Counted from the first letter of the stretch, positions 9,124-18,789 are shown. The stretch is DNA of 64,000 bases from Thermoanaerobaculia bacterium (GCA_030431255.1 JAUIJL010000015.1:1-64000); one strand, 5' to 3'. Translations and numbers: made by a program. The notes: generated by a model from the sequence alone, not told the origin.

Positions 9124-10311
9124 ATGGCGAAAGTTTCAGCTCCGCCGCCCAAGCGGCTGCGGATTGCATTTCTCGGCGCTCGAGGGGTCGTAGGTACCTA
9201 TTCTGGTATCGAGACTTACTACGAAGAAGTCGGATCGAGGTTGGTGCAACGGGGTCATGAGGTGACCGCCTATTGTCGTACCTACTTCACCCCGCCCATG
9301 GACGAGTATCGGGGAGTCCGGGTTCGACGCCTGCCGTGCCTCCAGGGCAAGCACATCGAAACCATGTCCCACAGCCTTTTGGGGACCCTGGATCTGCTCT
9401 TTCGCCGATTCGACATCGTGCAATACCACGCCATCGGATCCGCGCCTCTAGCTTGGATCCCCCGTTTATTCGGCAAAAAGACCGTGGTCTCCGTCAGGGG
9501 GCTGGACTGGCAGCGGGGCAAGTGGGGGCTGCTGGCTCGGTCCTATTTGCAAGCGGGTGAATGGGCGTCCGCCCGCTGCCCTAGCGCTACCTGCGTGGTT
9601 TCGGGGGTCCTACAAGACCACTACGAAAAAACCCACGGCCGCCGTCCGTTCATGATCCAAAACGCCGTCGTGCCGCCGGTGCGCGTTCCGGTAGAGCGCC
9701 TCCATGAGCACGGATTGGGCTCGGGTGATTTCTTGCTCTTCGCAGGACGGTTGTCTCCGGAAAAAGGCGTACACACCTTGTTGGAAGCCCTCCAACCGCT
9801 TTCTGAAGCCGGTATCACCCAGGGCAAGAAGTTGGTCATCGCGGGCGGGACGAGCTTCACAGATTCTTACATCCAGCAGCTTCAAGAGCTCGCGGGTCCG
9901 GACGTGATCTTTCTCGGCCGGGTGGATAGAGATTTCATGCACGAGCTGCTCAGCCATTGCTACGCCTACATACTGCCTTCGGTGATGGAAGGGCTGTCGA
10001 TCGGTTTGTTGGAAGCCCTGAGCTATGGGTTGTGCATTGTGACGACCGCGATTCCCGAGAATCTAGAGGTGGTCGGCGACGTGGCGTTGACCTTTCCTGC
10101 GGGGGATGTCGAAGCTCTTCGGGCGCAGCTCGAAAGAGTCCTGAAAGACTCGGATCTGGCGGAAAGCCATCGCGTGATGGCCGCGGAGCGGGCGGCGAAT
10201 TGGCCGGATTGGGACGGGGTCGCCGAGCTGACGGAATCCCTTTATTTGCAGACCCTCGGTTTGAGTGAGCCGGCCGTCGACGATCCCACCGCCCGAGCCG
10301 AGAGCGCCTAA
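9124..10311 (+). CDS. DUF1972/GT4 glycosyltransferase
   Basis: 395 residues. The N-terminus IAFLGARGVVGTYSGIET is the DUF1972 acceptor domain, seen in rhamnosyl-type transferases such as the Cps2T group. The GT4 donor domain follows, with FAGRLSPEKGVHTLLEAL and the E-x7-E motif (E-GLSIGLL-E). It likely adds the second or a later sugar to the lipid-linked repeat unit at the cytoplasmic face. No SD precedes the ATG. Confidence 0.9.
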   Translation: MAKVSAPPPKRLRIAFLGARGVVGTYSGIETYYEEVGSRLVQRGHEVTAYCRTYFTPPMDEYRGVRVRRLPCLQGKHIETMSHSLLGTLDLLFRRFDIVQYHAIGSAPLAWIPRLFGKKTVVSVRGLDWQRGKWGLLARSYLQAGEWASARCPSATCVVSGVLQDHYEKTHGRRPFMIQNAVVPPVRVPVERLHEHGLGSGDFLLFAGRLSPEKGVHTLLEALQPLSEAGITQGKKLVIAGGTSFTDSYIQQLQELAGPDVIFLGRVDRDFMHELLSHCYAYILPSVMEGLSIGLLEALSYGLCIVTTAIPENLEVVGDVALTFPAGDVEALRAQLERVLKDSDLAESHRVMAAERAANWPDWDGVAELTESLYLQTLGLSEPAVDDPTARAESA

Positions 10312-10318
10312 GAGATCC

Positions 10319-11929
10319 ATGGGCGACAGCATTGTTTCGGACCTTAAGCGGGTCTCGTCGTCGAGCGGTCTTTACGCGGTAGCCAACATGCTACAGCGAG
10401 GGCTGTCGTTCATCCTGCTGCCCGTCTACACCCGATTCCTGGACGTCGCGGAATACGGGATTCTCGACATGTTGAGCGGCCTTTCGGCCATCCTCTTCGG
10501 CCTGCTGCTTTTGGGGATGCCGTCGGCCCTGACCAAGGTCTACCATCGGGACTGTAAGACGCCGGAGGATCAGAAGTCCCTTTTGGTCACGGCTCTGGCC
10601 CTGGATTTACCGCCTCTTCTCGTCGGTGCGGGCAGCTTGTTTATTTTCGCCGAGAAGATCGGAATCTGGATCTTGGGCGAGGCCGGTCGCGCCGATGTGG
10701 TGCGGCTGGCAGTGGTCACCGTGGTTTTTTCCAGCCTGGTGGCGATCGTGCTCTCCAGCTTCCGCACCCGCGAGCGAGCGATTTCCTACGCCTTGCTGAA
10801 TTTCATGCAATTCGGCCTGGGCATGTTGTTGAACATCGCGCTCGTGGTTTGGTTCCGGATGGGAGTCCACGGCGTGCTCTGGGGCAACCTGATTTCGTCC
10901 GTCGCGGCTCTGCCCATCGGTTTGATCATGGCGCGAAAGGACTTCCGGTGGACCTTCGAGGAGCGTCTCGTGCAGCCGTTGTTGCACTTCGGCATCTTGG
11001 TGATTCCGAGCGCGATCACCGGGTGGGTAATCACCATGGCCGATCGATATGTGCTGCGCTACTACGGCAGCCTGGAGGAAGTGGCGGTCTACGGGGTCGG
11101 CTATAAGATCGGCATGATCATGCAGATGGGTTTGGTGTGGCCGTTCCAATTGGCTTGGCCGGCAGTGGCGTTTTCGATTTCCAAGCGCAAGGTTCACCGG
11201 CGCACGTTTGCCCGAGTGCTCACGTATTTGTGTTTCGCCATGACCATCGGCGTGCTGGGTCTCTCCCTTTGCTCCCAAGCGGGGCTGGACGAATTTGCCG
11301 GACCCAGCTACGCCAAATCCTATTCGGTGGTGCCGTTGGTCGCCTTGGCCTATGCCTTCGCCGGGATTCAATTCTGTTTGTCTCCGGGCATTCATATCGC
11401 CGGCAAGACCCGTTACTTGCCGCTCTTTTCCGGCATCGCCGCGACGGTGAACTTGGGCCTGAATTTGTATTGGGTACCCAAATTCGGCATGTTGGGAGCC
11501 ACTTGGGCCACCTCGGTCTCCTATTTTTTGTTGGCTTTCATGACCGCCGCATTGAGCCAGAAGGTGTATTGGTTGCCGCTGGAAAAGGGGCGCCTGGCTC
11601 GCATTGTGTTGGCGGGATCCACAGTCTATTTGCTCGGATCCGCGGTGCCTTTGTGGGATGGGTTGGTCGAAGGGTTGACCTGGGCGCTCTTCCTATCCTG
11701 CGCCGCGTTTCCGGCCTTGCTGCTAGCCACCGGTTTCTTGAGGCCCGGTGAGCGCAAGGTGATCGCGGAGCTGTATAACCGCTACACCCCTTGGACGGTG
11801 GAGGTGCCCAGTGTGGATCCGGAAGTGGATCTAGATGTTTCCGGCACGGATATTCCGATGCCGGACCTATCCCTCTTGAAGCCGCCTGCCGGAGAGGTTG
11901 GAGAAAAAGATGACAGAGACGAGCCCTAG
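10319..11929 (+). CDS. Wzx-type polysaccharide flippase
   Basis: 536 residues from ATG 10319, eight bases after the previous stop. An upstream in-frame GTG (10265) would overlap that gene and add a non-membrane tail, so it was not used. About 12-14 hydrophobic segments run from SGLYAVANMLQRGLSFILL onward, with the N-terminal signature (VYTRFLDVAEYGILDMLS) of the MOP/PST exporters. A charged cytoplasmic tail of ~60 residues ends the protein. It should flip lipid-linked repeat units across the inner membrane. The matching Wzy polymerase and Wza/Wzc exporters are not in the window. Confidence 0.9.
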   Translation: MGDSIVSDLKRVSSSSGLYAVANMLQRGLSFILLPVYTRFLDVAEYGILDMLSGLSAILFGLLLLGMPSALTKVYHRDCKTPEDQKSLLVTALALDLPPLLVGAGSLFIFAEKIGIWILGEAGRADVVRLAVVTVVFSSLVAIVLSSFRTRERAISYALLNFMQFGLGMLLNIALVVWFRMGVHGVLWGNLISSVAALPIGLIMARKDFRWTFEERLVQPLLHFGILVIPSAITGWVITMADRYVLRYYGSLEEVAVYGVGYKIGMIMQMGLVWPFQLAWPAVAFSISKRKVHRRTFARVLTYLCFAMTIGVLGLSLCSQAGLDEFAGPSYAKSYSVVPLVALAYAFAGIQFCLSPGIHIAGKTRYLPLFSGIAATVNLGLNLYWVPKFGMLGATWATSVSYFLLAFMTAALSQKVYWLPLEKGRLARIVLAGSTVYLLGSAVPLWDGLVEGLTWALFLSCAAFPALLLATGFLRPGERKVIAELYNRYTPWTVEVPSVDPEVDLDVSGTDIPMPDLSLLKPPAGEVGEKDDRDEP

Positions 11930-12821
11930 AGCCCTGAGCGAGGACGAGCTCTCCTCGCTGGTCACCCAAAGTGTTCAGTCGACCCTGCTGGAATATCTGA
12001 ATGCGTGTCCCGTCTGTTTCTCCAGCGAGCTGAGGCATTATTGCCGTCGACCGTCACTTTTCAACAAAGGCGAGCACATCGTCTATGAGCATTGCACCGG
12101 CTGCGGGGTGGTGATGCGCAATCCTCGGATGCCGCCCAATCTGAGGCTTTCGATTTATGAGGACAAAATCCTCCCGGACGACCAAAAGCGGCTCCTGCCG
12201 CGCAATCAGCTGCATTACGCCTATATGCTGCGTTGGATCGAACGGTTGTACCCGGCCGACGCTCCGCGCCGTCTCTTCGATTTCGGCTGCGGTGCCGGCG
12301 GATTCTTGTTGGAGGCGCAAAAGGCGGGCTGGGATTGCATGGGTTTGGAGCTGAATAAAGATCTGGCTCGATTCGTGACCGAGACCTACGACATTCCGGT
12401 GTATCAGGGTCTTGTGGACGATGAGTCCTTCGCCCATGAGCGATTCAATATCGTGATTTCCGCCCAGGTCTTCGAGCATCTCCTGGATCCACGTCAAGCC
12501 CTGGTCGATCTCCGAGCTCATCTGGACGATCCGGGATTTGTCTTGATCGAGGTGCCCAACCAGCTTGCGTTCAAGGAACGGCTCAAGCGAGGGCGGACTA
12601 TGGACGATTCCCACCTCTTCTATTTCAGCGCGGCATCGCTTTCGTGGATGATGGAGGACCTTGGATTCGAGGTCTTGCACGTGCAGGAAGGTTTGAGGCC
12701 CTATCGGGCGTTCGCCGGCCTGACGAAGGTTCCACAGCCGTTGATGGAAGCGTGTATCGGTTGGATGGCTAGGATGCAGGTGCGCACCGGTCTTTCGGTG
12801 TTGGCGCGCCTAAAACCTTGA
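11910..12821 (+). CDS. Zinc-ribbon class I methyltransferase
   Basis: 303 residues from ATG 11910 (GGAGA six bases upstream), overlapping the flippase gene by 20 bp. The N-terminus has a four-cysteine ribbon (CPVC, then C-TGC about 27 residues later) of the kind preceding sugar C-methyltransferases. The SAM-binding motif I is FDFGCGAGGFLLEA, followed by an acidic end of strand beta-2 (GLELN). It may methylate the polysaccharide, its lipid-linked precursor or a nucleotide sugar. The acceptor is not deducible. Confidence 0.85.
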   Translation: MTETSPRALSEDELSSLVTQSVQSTLLEYLNACPVCFSSELRHYCRRPSLFNKGEHIVYEHCTGCGVVMRNPRMPPNLRLSIYEDKILPDDQKRLLPRNQLHYAYMLRWIERLYPADAPRRLFDFGCGAGGFLLEAQKAGWDCMGLELNKDLARFVTETYDIPVYQGLVDDESFAHERFNIVISAQVFEHLLDPRQALVDLRAHLDDPGFVLIEVPNQLAFKERLKRGRTMDDSHLFYFSAASLSWMMEDLGFEVLHVQEGLRPYRAFAGLTKVPQPLMEACIGWMARMQVRTGLSVLARLKP

Positions 12822-12839
12822 GCACGAGCGGGGGATACG

Positions 12840-14762
12840 ATGCCTGGTCTATTCGGAATGCTGACCCTCGAGCCGGGGGCGCCGTTGAATCGAGAGAGCC
12901 ACAGTGCTTTGCTCGATGAAATGGCGGATCGGCTTCAGCACGTCGGGCTCGAAAAGATGCAATTGTGGGCGGATTGGCAATCGGGTGTGGCGGTCGCGCG
13001 CATCGGGCCTGCGGAGCTGCTCCATCCGTCCTGGCCCGCTGAGGAGGGTCCTTCGGAGCCCCGATCGTCCGACTCCGATCGCGGAACGCCGCTCTTCTTT
13101 CTCGACGGCGTGTTGCATCCGGACTCGCCGACGCCGCAGGATCTCATTCGCGAGGCGGATCCGAGCGATGCCGAGATCGCCCGACGTCTCGAAGGATTTT
13201 GGAGCGGGGTTTGCTACCGACCCGGCGCCCGCGAGCGCCGACTGAGCGTTTTGGTGGACCGGCGGAGCCAGCGCCAGCTGTTTTGGATCGTCCAGGACGG
13301 GATCTTGTACTTCGCCCCCGAGGTGAAGGCGCTGTTGGCGGTTCCCGGCATCGATCGATCCCCCGATCCCGCGGCCCTGGGTGTCTTCTTCGCCTCCGGA
13401 TTTCTGCTGGCCGATCAAACCTTCTTTCCCGCCGTTCGACGCCTGGAAGGCGGCACCCTGTTGACGGTTGCCGACCACGAGCCGAGGGTCGAGCGATATG
13501 CCGATTATCGATTCACCGTCGAGGGTGACGGCACGCCTTATCCGGAAATCTGCGCGCTGCTCGGTGAGCGCATGCGCGAGGTGGTGGCGCGCAACTACAC
13601 GGATCCCGGCAGGGATTTGGTATTCCTCTCCGGGGGCAAAGATTCGCGCATCATCCTGGCGTCGGCGGTGGGTGCTGCTGGGGATGCGAGCAAGGTGAGG
13701 GCCGTCAGCTGGACTTCCAACGATCCTCAGCCGGGCTCGGACGTCTTCATCGCCCAGCAGCTGGCGTCGGATCTGGGAGTAGACCTGCAAGTCATCCGAC
13801 GGACGACTGATGGCTACCACTCCAAATCCTTGCGTCTGACCTACGTTTTGGATGGTCTGACCGACGTCGGCGCCTTCCACGGTGAAGAGCTGCACCTCAT
13901 GTCCGAGCTGGAGGAGCAGGGCGCCCGCAAGGTGCTGCGCGGGGATCAATGTTTTACTCGGGGTCGCTCCATGCTGAGCCCCGCCTACGCCATCCTGCGC
14001 ATGTGCATTCGCTCCACGTCGGGCCTGGCGGACGGACGGAGCTCGTGGCGGTCCGGAGCCTACGAGAAGATCTGCACGGCGGGAGATGCCCTGCTCGAAG
14101 CCCTGGCGGCTGAATATGCCGACATCCAGGAAGACAACACCGGTGACGAGGTCTATTTCCGCCACCGCTTGCAGGGATACTTAAACTCTGCCGTCTACTT
14201 TAAGTTGCTCTATTTCGACCATCGAAATCCCCTGCTGGACGAGCGCATGCTGCGGCTGATCCAACGCCTGTCGATCGCCGCCAGGAGGGAGCAAAAGGTG
14301 TTGAACGAGGCGGGGGCGCTCGAATTTCCCGAGGTGTGGGGCAAATATCCCTTCGCGGAGCGGTCGAACCTGGAGGACTTCGTGGATCTGTTGGCCAAAG
14401 ACACGCCGGTTCGTCGAGCGGTGCGCGCCGAGCTGGACGATCGGGACAGCGCGGCGTGGGATTTCTTGGACCGCGAGGCCCTCATCCATCGTTTGGAAAG
14501 CCTGCGCTCGAGCGGCGGCTCTGCGGGCTGGAGGTCGAAGCTCAAGAAAGCCGTCAAGAACACCGTGGCCAAAGCGGTTTACGACATTCCCGCCATCGAC
14601 GTGAGATTGCGGGGTCACTATTTGAGACGGGAGACCCGGGACGACGAGGTGTTGTTGCGGGCTCTGACCCTCAAACACGTATTCGACCTCTTCGTCACCG
14701 GCGACGGCTCGCGGGCAGCCTACGAAAGCAAGCTCGCCCGTTTGGAGCACCCCCATGATTGA
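12840..14762 (+). CDS. Asparagine-synthetase-like amide synthetase without the glutaminase cysteine
   Basis: 640 residues with the AsnB layout: an Ntn-type glutamine amidotransferase-like domain (~1-210) and an AMP-forming synthetase domain with the PP-loop SGGKDS near 263-268. The start reads Met-Pro-Gly-Leu-Phe-Gly where active AsnB enzymes have Met-Cys-Gly-Ile-Phe/Ala-Gly. The catalytic Cys is therefore absent and glutamine hydrolysis is not expected. AsnB-like proteins in O-antigen loci (e.g. WbpS) amidate uronic acids. Cys-less members such as beta-lactam synthetase use an internal amine. Here it probably activates a carboxylate for amide formation with ammonia or an amine. It overlaps the next gene by 8 bp. 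Confidence 0.85.
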   Translation: MPGLFGMLTLEPGAPLNRESHSALLDEMADRLQHVGLEKMQLWADWQSGVAVARIGPAELLHPSWPAEEGPSEPRSSDSDRGTPLFFLDGVLHPDSPTPQDLIREADPSDAEIARRLEGFWSGVCYRPGARERRLSVLVDRRSQRQLFWIVQDGILYFAPEVKALLAVPGIDRSPDPAALGVFFASGFLLADQTFFPAVRRLEGGTLLTVADHEPRVERYADYRFTVEGDGTPYPEICALLGERMREVVARNYTDPGRDLVFLSGGKDSRIILASAVGAAGDASKVRAVSWTSNDPQPGSDVFIAQQLASDLGVDLQVIRRTTDGYHSKSLRLTYVLDGLTDVGAFHGEELHLMSELEEQGARKVLRGDQCFTRGRSMLSPAYAILRMCIRSTSGLADGRSSWRSGAYEKICTAGDALLEALAAEYADIQEDNTGDEVYFRHRLQGYLNSAVYFKLLYFDHRNPLLDERMLRLIQRLSIAARREQKVLNEAGALEFPEVWGKYPFAERSNLEDFVDLLAKDTPVRRAVRAELDDRDSAAWDFLDREALIHRLESLRSSGGSAGWRSKLKKAVKNTVAKAVYDIPAIDVRLRGHYLRRETRDDEVLLRALTLKHVFDLFVTGDGSRAAYESKLARLEHPHD

Positions 14763-15945
14763 GAGTCTGGTGGAGGTCCTGAGGTGCCCGGAGAGCGGCA
14801 AAGATCTGACGCTGGCCCATGTCGGTGATTGGTTCGAGCTCAACGGGCAACGTCACGTGGTCGACGGCATCTTGCAGGCCGTCGGCGAGCCCGACAAACG
14901 CTATCCGATTCTCGATGAGATCCCTCACCTGGTGCCCAGGTGGTGGGTCAAAGACGAGGAGCAAGCCTACCTGGATGCCCACCTGGACGACCACCGGCTG
15001 GATTGGAACGAGGAGCGGCGGGTCGAGCCGGAGATCGTCACCGACGAGGATCTGGAGGCTGATATTCGGAATCGGATGGAGAGGCAGTACCAACTGACCG
15101 ACGCGAGCCCGCCGCTGACCCGTCAGCGTTGCGAGGGTGAGATTCGATACATGCTTTCCGAAGCCCGCGGCACTAATAAGCTCAAATATGTGAAGGCTTT
15201 GGCGCCCTATGTGGAACGGGTGGATTCGGTGCTCGAAACCGGTGGGAATTTTCCCGGTCTGACCCGCAATTTGCAGGAAAGGTATCGACCGTCCCTAGCC
15301 GTGGTGGCCAATATTCAGATCCTCTTCCCCAAAGCCTTCAAGACGCCGAATCGGCAAATCGCCGCGGTCCGCGCGGATGTCCAGGCCTTGCCGTTCAAAA
15401 GCGGGAGCTTCGAGCTGGTGGCGTCCGGGTTCATGTTGGAGCATGTTCCCGATTGGAAGGCCGGGTTACGGTGCATGATGGACGTCGGCGAGAAGGTCTT
15501 TCTGGCTTTCGGTCCGAACAAATGGTTCCCCTTCGAGGTCGGCCACATCAACGCGCCCCTAGCGGGAACCCTTCCCAAGCCGATCGCCGCCTATGTCGCC
15601 TGGTTCTGGTTGGCCGCGGTCGGGCGCCGTCGACCCATGCATCGGATTCGGGCTATCTTGGCAGAAGTCTTCCACGTCGGCTCCCGGGCGTTTCGCCGCG
15701 AGGCCGAGCGTCTGGGAGGTATGACGCGCAATCTATTTCCCGAGATCATCGACATCATCGTTCGGGATGCCAACGCCCCGCCCACCGGGCCCCGAAAGGT
15801 GCTCAAGCGGTTTCCCCGCCTAGCGGGATTTTCCGCCCGGCTGCTGACGACCTTGGGTATGGAGCCTCAGATCTACTACCTGATCGATTCCGGCGCGGCT
15901 GCCGGTCACCCCCCGCCATCCAGCGAGCTCAGGATCTCCCGATAG
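14755..15945 (+). CDS. Trm112-like domain fused to a divergent methyltransferase
   Basis: 396 residues, starting inside the previous gene. Residues 1-60 (LVEVLRCPESGKDL ... YPILDEIPHLVP) match the Trm112p/UPF0434 fold, with one Cys kept and the other zinc ligands lost. Residues ~150-260 look like a class I methyltransferase, but motif I reads VLETGGNFPG instead of the usual Asp-x-Gly-x-Gly, so SAM binding may be weak or altered. FELVASGFMLEHVPD is the family's post-motif-II strand and helix. A C-terminal ~130-residue basic/hydrophobic tail is unassigned. It is the last gene of the operon; its 3' end overlaps the convergent alcohol dehydrogenase by 40 bp. Confidence 0.75.
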   Translation: MIESLVEVLRCPESGKDLTLAHVGDWFELNGQRHVVDGILQAVGEPDKRYPILDEIPHLVPRWWVKDEEQAYLDAHLDDHRLDWNEERRVEPEIVTDEDLEADIRNRMERQYQLTDASPPLTRQRCEGEIRYMLSEARGTNKLKYVKALAPYVERVDSVLETGGNFPGLTRNLQERYRPSLAVVANIQILFPKAFKTPNRQIAAVRADVQALPFKSGSFELVASGFMLEHVPDWKAGLRCMMDVGEKVFLAFGPNKWFPFEVGHINAPLAGTLPKPIAAYVAWFWLAAVGRRRPMHRIRAILAEVFHVGSRAFRREAERLGGMTRNLFPEIIDIIVRDANAPPTGPRKVLKRFPRLAGFSARLLTTLGMEPQIYYLIDSGAAAGHPPPSSELRISR

Positions 15946-17087
15946 CTGGTGGGGGACATGGGCTGCGGATTCGAGCGATTGGAGCCGTTGCGGACGGCGG
16001 CGGCGGCGATGGTTTCATGTTCCTCGGTCGGTACTTTCAGGGAATCGAAGCCTGGAATCTCGAGTCGTTTGCACAGATCCTCCAGGTCGCTGAGGAATCG
16101 ATCCGCGCGTTCGCCGTCCGATGGCCCGTCGGCGGAATCCATGGGCTCCAGGGCCGAAGTGCAATGCAGATGTTTGTCGATCCACGCCAAGCGATCCAAG
16201 GCGGCTTGGCGGTGGTATCGCATGACCGGCGCCAGCAGGATGGCGTTGGCCAGCCCGTGGGGCACGTCGTAGAGGCCGCCGAGGGCTTCAGAAAGGCAGT
16301 GAACCGCCGCCACATCGGCGTTTCCGAAGGCCAAGCCCGCCAAGGTCGAGGCTCGCATCACGGCTTCGCGAGCCTCGGTATCGGATTCGATGTCGGCGAC
16401 GGCGCGCGGCAGATATTGAAAGAGCAAGCGAACGGCTTGAATCGCGATGGCGTCGGACACCGCATTGGCCGCCAGGCAGGTGATGCACTCCACGGCGTGG
16501 GTGAGGGCGTCGACCCCGGTCCAGGCGACCATATTCGGGGGCAGGGATTTTAGGAGGTCGGCGTCGACCAGGGCTTGGTCGGGAAACATGGTTTCACCCT
16601 TGACGCTGATTTTGGATCGAGTGGGCTCGTGGGTGAGGACCGAGACCCAGGTGACCTCGGAGCCGGTGCCGCAGGTGGTGGGAATGGCGATGAATGGCTT
16701 TGGTCTTTCCGTGTAGCGATCCTTGCCCTCGTATTGCTCGATGCGCTGGCTGTTGGTGGCGAGCATGGCAGCGGCCTTGGCCGCGTCGATGACGCTGCCG
16801 CCCCCTAAGGCGATCACCCCGTCCAATTGGTCGGCCTTGAGCGCCTCGCTCGCGGCGGTGACCGTGGAAGTCCGCGGATTGGGCTCGACCGCGTCAAATA
16901 CCCTGACCCGGAATCCCGTGGATTCGAGGTTCTCGCAAGCCGACGTCAGCCAGTTGGTGTGATCTCTGATCCCGGGATCGACCACCAAAAGGGCTGATTG
17001 AAGACCGAGCCGCCTGGCGGCTTCGGGAAGCCTTTCAAAGGCTCCCGGCTCGATGTGAACGCGAGTGGGCATTCGAAATCCGATCAT
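15906..17087 (-). CDS. Iron-containing (group III) alcohol dehydrogenase
   Basis: 393 residues, full length for the family. The NAD(P) loop is GVIALGGGSVIDAAKA. Metal-binding histidines lie in AAVHCLSEALGG and DVPHGLANA. It oxidises or reduces a small alcohol/aldehyde in the cytosol. SD AGGA before ATG. It is divergent from the P450 gene across 253 bp and may share a control region with it. Confidence 0.92.
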   Translation of the reverse strand: MIGFRMPTRVHIEPGAFERLPEAARRLGLQSALLVVDPGIRDHTNWLTSACENLESTGFRVRVFDAVEPNPRTSTVTAASEALKADQLDGVIALGGGSVIDAAKAAAMLATNSQRIEQYEGKDRYTERPKPFIAIPTTCGTGSEVTWVSVLTHEPTRSKISVKGETMFPDQALVDADLLKSLPPNMVAWTGVDALTHAVECITCLAANAVSDAIAIQAVRLLFQYLPRAVADIESDTEAREAVMRASTLAGLAFGNADVAAVHCLSEALGGLYDVPHGLANAILLAPVMRYHRQAALDRLAWIDKHLHCTSALEPMDSADGPSDGERADRFLSDLEDLCKRLEIPGFDSLKVPTEEHETIAAAAVRNGSNRSNPQPMSPTSYREILSSLDGGG

Positions 17088-17340
17088 TACAAATCCTCAT
17101 GAAATGGAATCAGCAGGCACCGACCTGCTGGTGACTTTAACCGTTTCGGTGCGGCTTGTCAGCGTTCGGAGGCCGGTGCAGAGCCGCCGCGGGCTGGTTG
17201 GTGTGGCCGGAGGGTCCGCGGTCTGTGGAGCGGGCCCAGGTGCGATAAGATATAGATGGGCTGTCCTGAAGTCGTTGCCTCGAGGCGAGTGTCGGGAGGC
17301 CGGCTCAAAGACGGCCGAATTCTGCATCCGGGAGATCACC

Positions 17341-18789
17341 ATGGCGAAGTCCATTGCGCAAGAATGTCCACACATGAAAGCGGCGGGCTCCGCCCAAAGC
17401 TCGGTTTCGGCAAAGGAATCGGCTTCCCGCGACCTAGCGCCGATGGATCTGCCCGTCCCTTCGATCCCGAAGTGGAAAGCGAATCTGCGCTTCTTGACCC
17501 AGCCGTTCCAGCTGATTTCCGAGGTGAGAGCAGAATGCGGCGACTTGTTTTTGATGGAGCTTCCGGGGCTCGGACGGGTGGTTTTTCTTTGCCGCGCCGA
17601 TCTCTTGCACGAGGTCTACCGCTACGGCGAAGACGAGGTCGTCGCGGGGGAAATGCGAGGTCGTCATCTAGCCGCTCTGATGGGTGACAAGGTCAGCGTC
17701 TGCTTGGACGGTGACGAATTCAAAGATCGCAGGCGGATCATTGCGCCGTATTTGAACGGCAAGCAGGTCGAGCAGTGCTTGCCGCGCATCGTCGGCTACA
17801 CCGAAGAGATGATCGACGAGCTGCGCAGTGGGGCGGAGGAAGAGCTCCAACCGAGATTCGATCATCTGACTCAGCGAACCATCGCGAGCATCCTATTCGG
17901 TGGTCAGCCCCAAGAGAAAGTCGACGAGCTGGCGGTGCTGGCACATCGTTTTCTGGAGGCTTTCCAATGGCGCACGGTGCAAGTGCCTTTCTTGAGGCGA
18001 TCTTTGGGACCCTGGAGCCCTTGGAGCCGTTTTCTCAAACGGAGGGCCGAGTTTTCTCGGGTTCTGGAAGCCGAGGCGAGGCGCGCGGCGGCATCCGGGG
18101 ATACGGAGGCCTCGGATTTGATGTCGGCGATGGTCGTGGCCGGGTTGTACGAGGATCCTGAAGAGGTCATCGATGCGGTGGTGCAGGAGATGATCGGGTT
18201 GGTGGTCGGTGGGGCGGAAACCACTTCCAAGGCTTTGTCCTGGTGTCTGCGCGGGCTGCTGAGCCGTCCGGAGACGAAAGGAAAGCTGCAGGAAGAGCTC
18301 GATCGCTTGCTGGGAGATCGCCCGATGACTGCTCGGGATCTCAAAGATTTACCCTATCTGCATGCGGTCATCCACGAAGGGCTGCGGCACCAGAGCGTTG
18401 GCCCCTTTGCCGGCCCCCGCTTGGCGAAGAAGGAGATCGTGGTGGGTGGTTATCGGATTCCGCCGGAAACCGCCATGGTCCAGGCGTTGCACGAGGTGGG
18501 GCGTGGACCCCATTTTCCGGATTCCGAGAGCTTTGATCCCGAGCACTTCTTCGGCCGCGAGGTGAAGCAACGGGATTGGGTTCCCTTTGGGGGCGGCATT
18601 CGAAAATGCACCGGCATGGGATTGGCGCTGGTCGAGCTCGCCGGGGTGATCGGCACCCTGGTGCAGCGGACGGAGATGGAGCTCGGGAGCGGGTCGATGG
18701 AGCCGATCCAGGCGGGCATCGCCCACAAACCTCGCAACGATATGCGGGTGAAATTTACCGGGCGGAGATCCGGGGCCGACCCGAGCTAG
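17341..18789 (+). CDS. Cytochrome P450 (CYP110-like, soluble)
   Basis: 482 residues from ATG 17341, chosen for the GGGAG seven bases upstream; longer in-frame starts lack an SD. The I-helix [12 protein letters not shown] (~290) has the acid-Thr pair. The K-helix E-x-x-R is in HEGLRH (~345). The heme loop [14 protein letters not shown] carries the axial Cys near 422. There is no membrane anchor. The FGGGIRKC-x-G form is typical of CYP110-like bacterial P450s acting on fatty acids, alkanes or terpenoids. No dedicated ferredoxin or reductase gene is adjacent. Its stop overlaps the convergent adenosyltransferase by 4 bp. Confidence 0.93.
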   Translation: MAKSIAQECPHMKAAGSAQSSVSAKESASRDLAPMDLPVPSIPKWKANLRFLTQPFQLISEVRAECGDLFLMELPGLGRVVFLCRADLLHEVYRYGEDEVVAGEMRGRHLAALMGDKVSVCLDGDEFKDRRRIIAPYLNGKQVEQCLPRIVGYTEEMIDELRSGAEEELQPRFDHLTQRTIASILFGGQPQEKVDELAVLAHRFLEAFQWRTVQVPFLRRSLGPWSPWSRFLKRRAEFSRVLEAEARRAAASGDTEASDLMSAMVVAGLYEDPEEVIDAVVQEMIGLVVGGAETTSKALSWCLRGLLSRPETKGKLQEELDRLLGDRPMTARDLKDLPYLHAVIHEGLRHQSVGPFAGPRLAKKEIVVGGYRIPPETAMVQALHEVGRGPHFPDSESFDPEHFFGREVKQRDWVPFGGGIRKCTGMGLALVELAGVIGTLVQRTEMELGSGSMEPIQAGIAHKPRNDMRVKFTGRRSGADPS

